This document shows, piece after piece, positions 5,535 to 5,575 of a stretch of 5,575 bases of DNA. The notes below the pieces were generated by a model that ran no database searches, was not told the DNA's origin, and saw only the letters and a program-made list of their open reading frames with translations. The stretch comes from an uncultured Bacteroidales bacterium. Its GTDB lineage: Bacteria > Bacteroidota > Bacteroidia > Bacteroidales > F082. The translations under genes and the position numbers were made by a program. The DNA is taken from contig CALGBV010000074.1 of assembly GCA_937884015.1 (NCBI GenBank), positions 1 to 5,575 on the forward strand, in the 5' to 3' direction. Within the stretch, counting starts at the first letter, position 1. Each line of letters begins with the position of its first letter.

Positions 5535-5575
5535 AGTTGGGATTTTCAGGGAGATTTTCAGTTGGGATTTTGAGG
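5535..5575 (+). repeat. Degenerate short tandem repeat around GATTTTCAG at the window edge
   Basis: GATTTTCAG occurs at 5541-5549 and 5553-5561, and AGTTGGGATTTT occurs at 5535-5546 and 5560-5571. The array has roughly 12-13 bp units and is probably cut by the window end, so its full copy number is not visible. Confidence 0.6.

Larger units (their letters stand above)
5314..5575. other. Repeat-rich non-coding tail after the DUF6266-like gene
   Basis: No convincing gene is present. The stretch holds the 15-bp direct repeats, the CGAAT inverted repeat and the GATTTTCAG repeat. A weak hairpin, CTTTTC 5324-5329 with GAAAAG 5344-5349, follows the stop codon, but no G+C-rich stem with a U-tract is seen, so no terminator is called. 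The window ends inside this region. Confidence 0.6.

Noticed and set aside
5329..5575. CRISPR array
   Set aside because: Repeats are too short, have only two copies or are degenerate, and show no regular spacers. No cas gene is present.

Overview
The window most likely comes from a Bacteroidota genome, probably order Bacteroidales. Three independent signs agree. The large minus-strand protein ends in a type IX secretion (T9SS) sorting domain, a system confined to this phylum. The two start-proximal promoter candidates carry the Bacteroidota -7 motif TAnnTTTG. The plus-strand gene looks like a DUF6266 protein, a family seen mainly in Bacteroidota. Species cannot be named from sequence alone.

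Layout: positions 35-4213 on the minus strand hold one complete 1392-residue secreted multidomain protein. It has a signal peptide, an N-terminal beta-rich module, BACON-like and HYDIN/ASH-like Ig folds, two copies of an unnamed YEK...W.G.YL module, a chitobiase-C-like and two InlB-like repeats between the copies, a C-terminal scaffold and a T9SS type A tail. Positions 4214-4701 are a divergent intergenic region. It contains one or two promoters for the large gene, an unexplained stretch, a block of 11-bp tandem repeats that folds back on a 17-bp inverted copy, and a promoter for the plus-strand gene. Positions 4702-5313 encode the 203-residue DUF6266-like protein. Positions 5314-5575 hold no convincing gene but are dense in short repeats: a 15-bp direct repeat, a 29-bp imperfect inverted repeat built from 9-bp-spaced CGAAT/ATTCG motifs, and a degenerate GATTTTCAG repeat at the window edge.

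The two genes are divergently transcribed and nothing visible ties them to one pathway. The large protein is probably a surface or released adhesin/binding protein, as no catalytic domain was recognised. The DUF6266-like protein has no signal peptide and no known function. The most unusual items are the slipped-register 11-bp repeat hairpin that lies outside both predicted transcripts, the checkerboard GC content inside the large gene, and the repeat cluster after the DUF6266-like gene. No defence system, CRISPR array, RNA gene or transposase was found.
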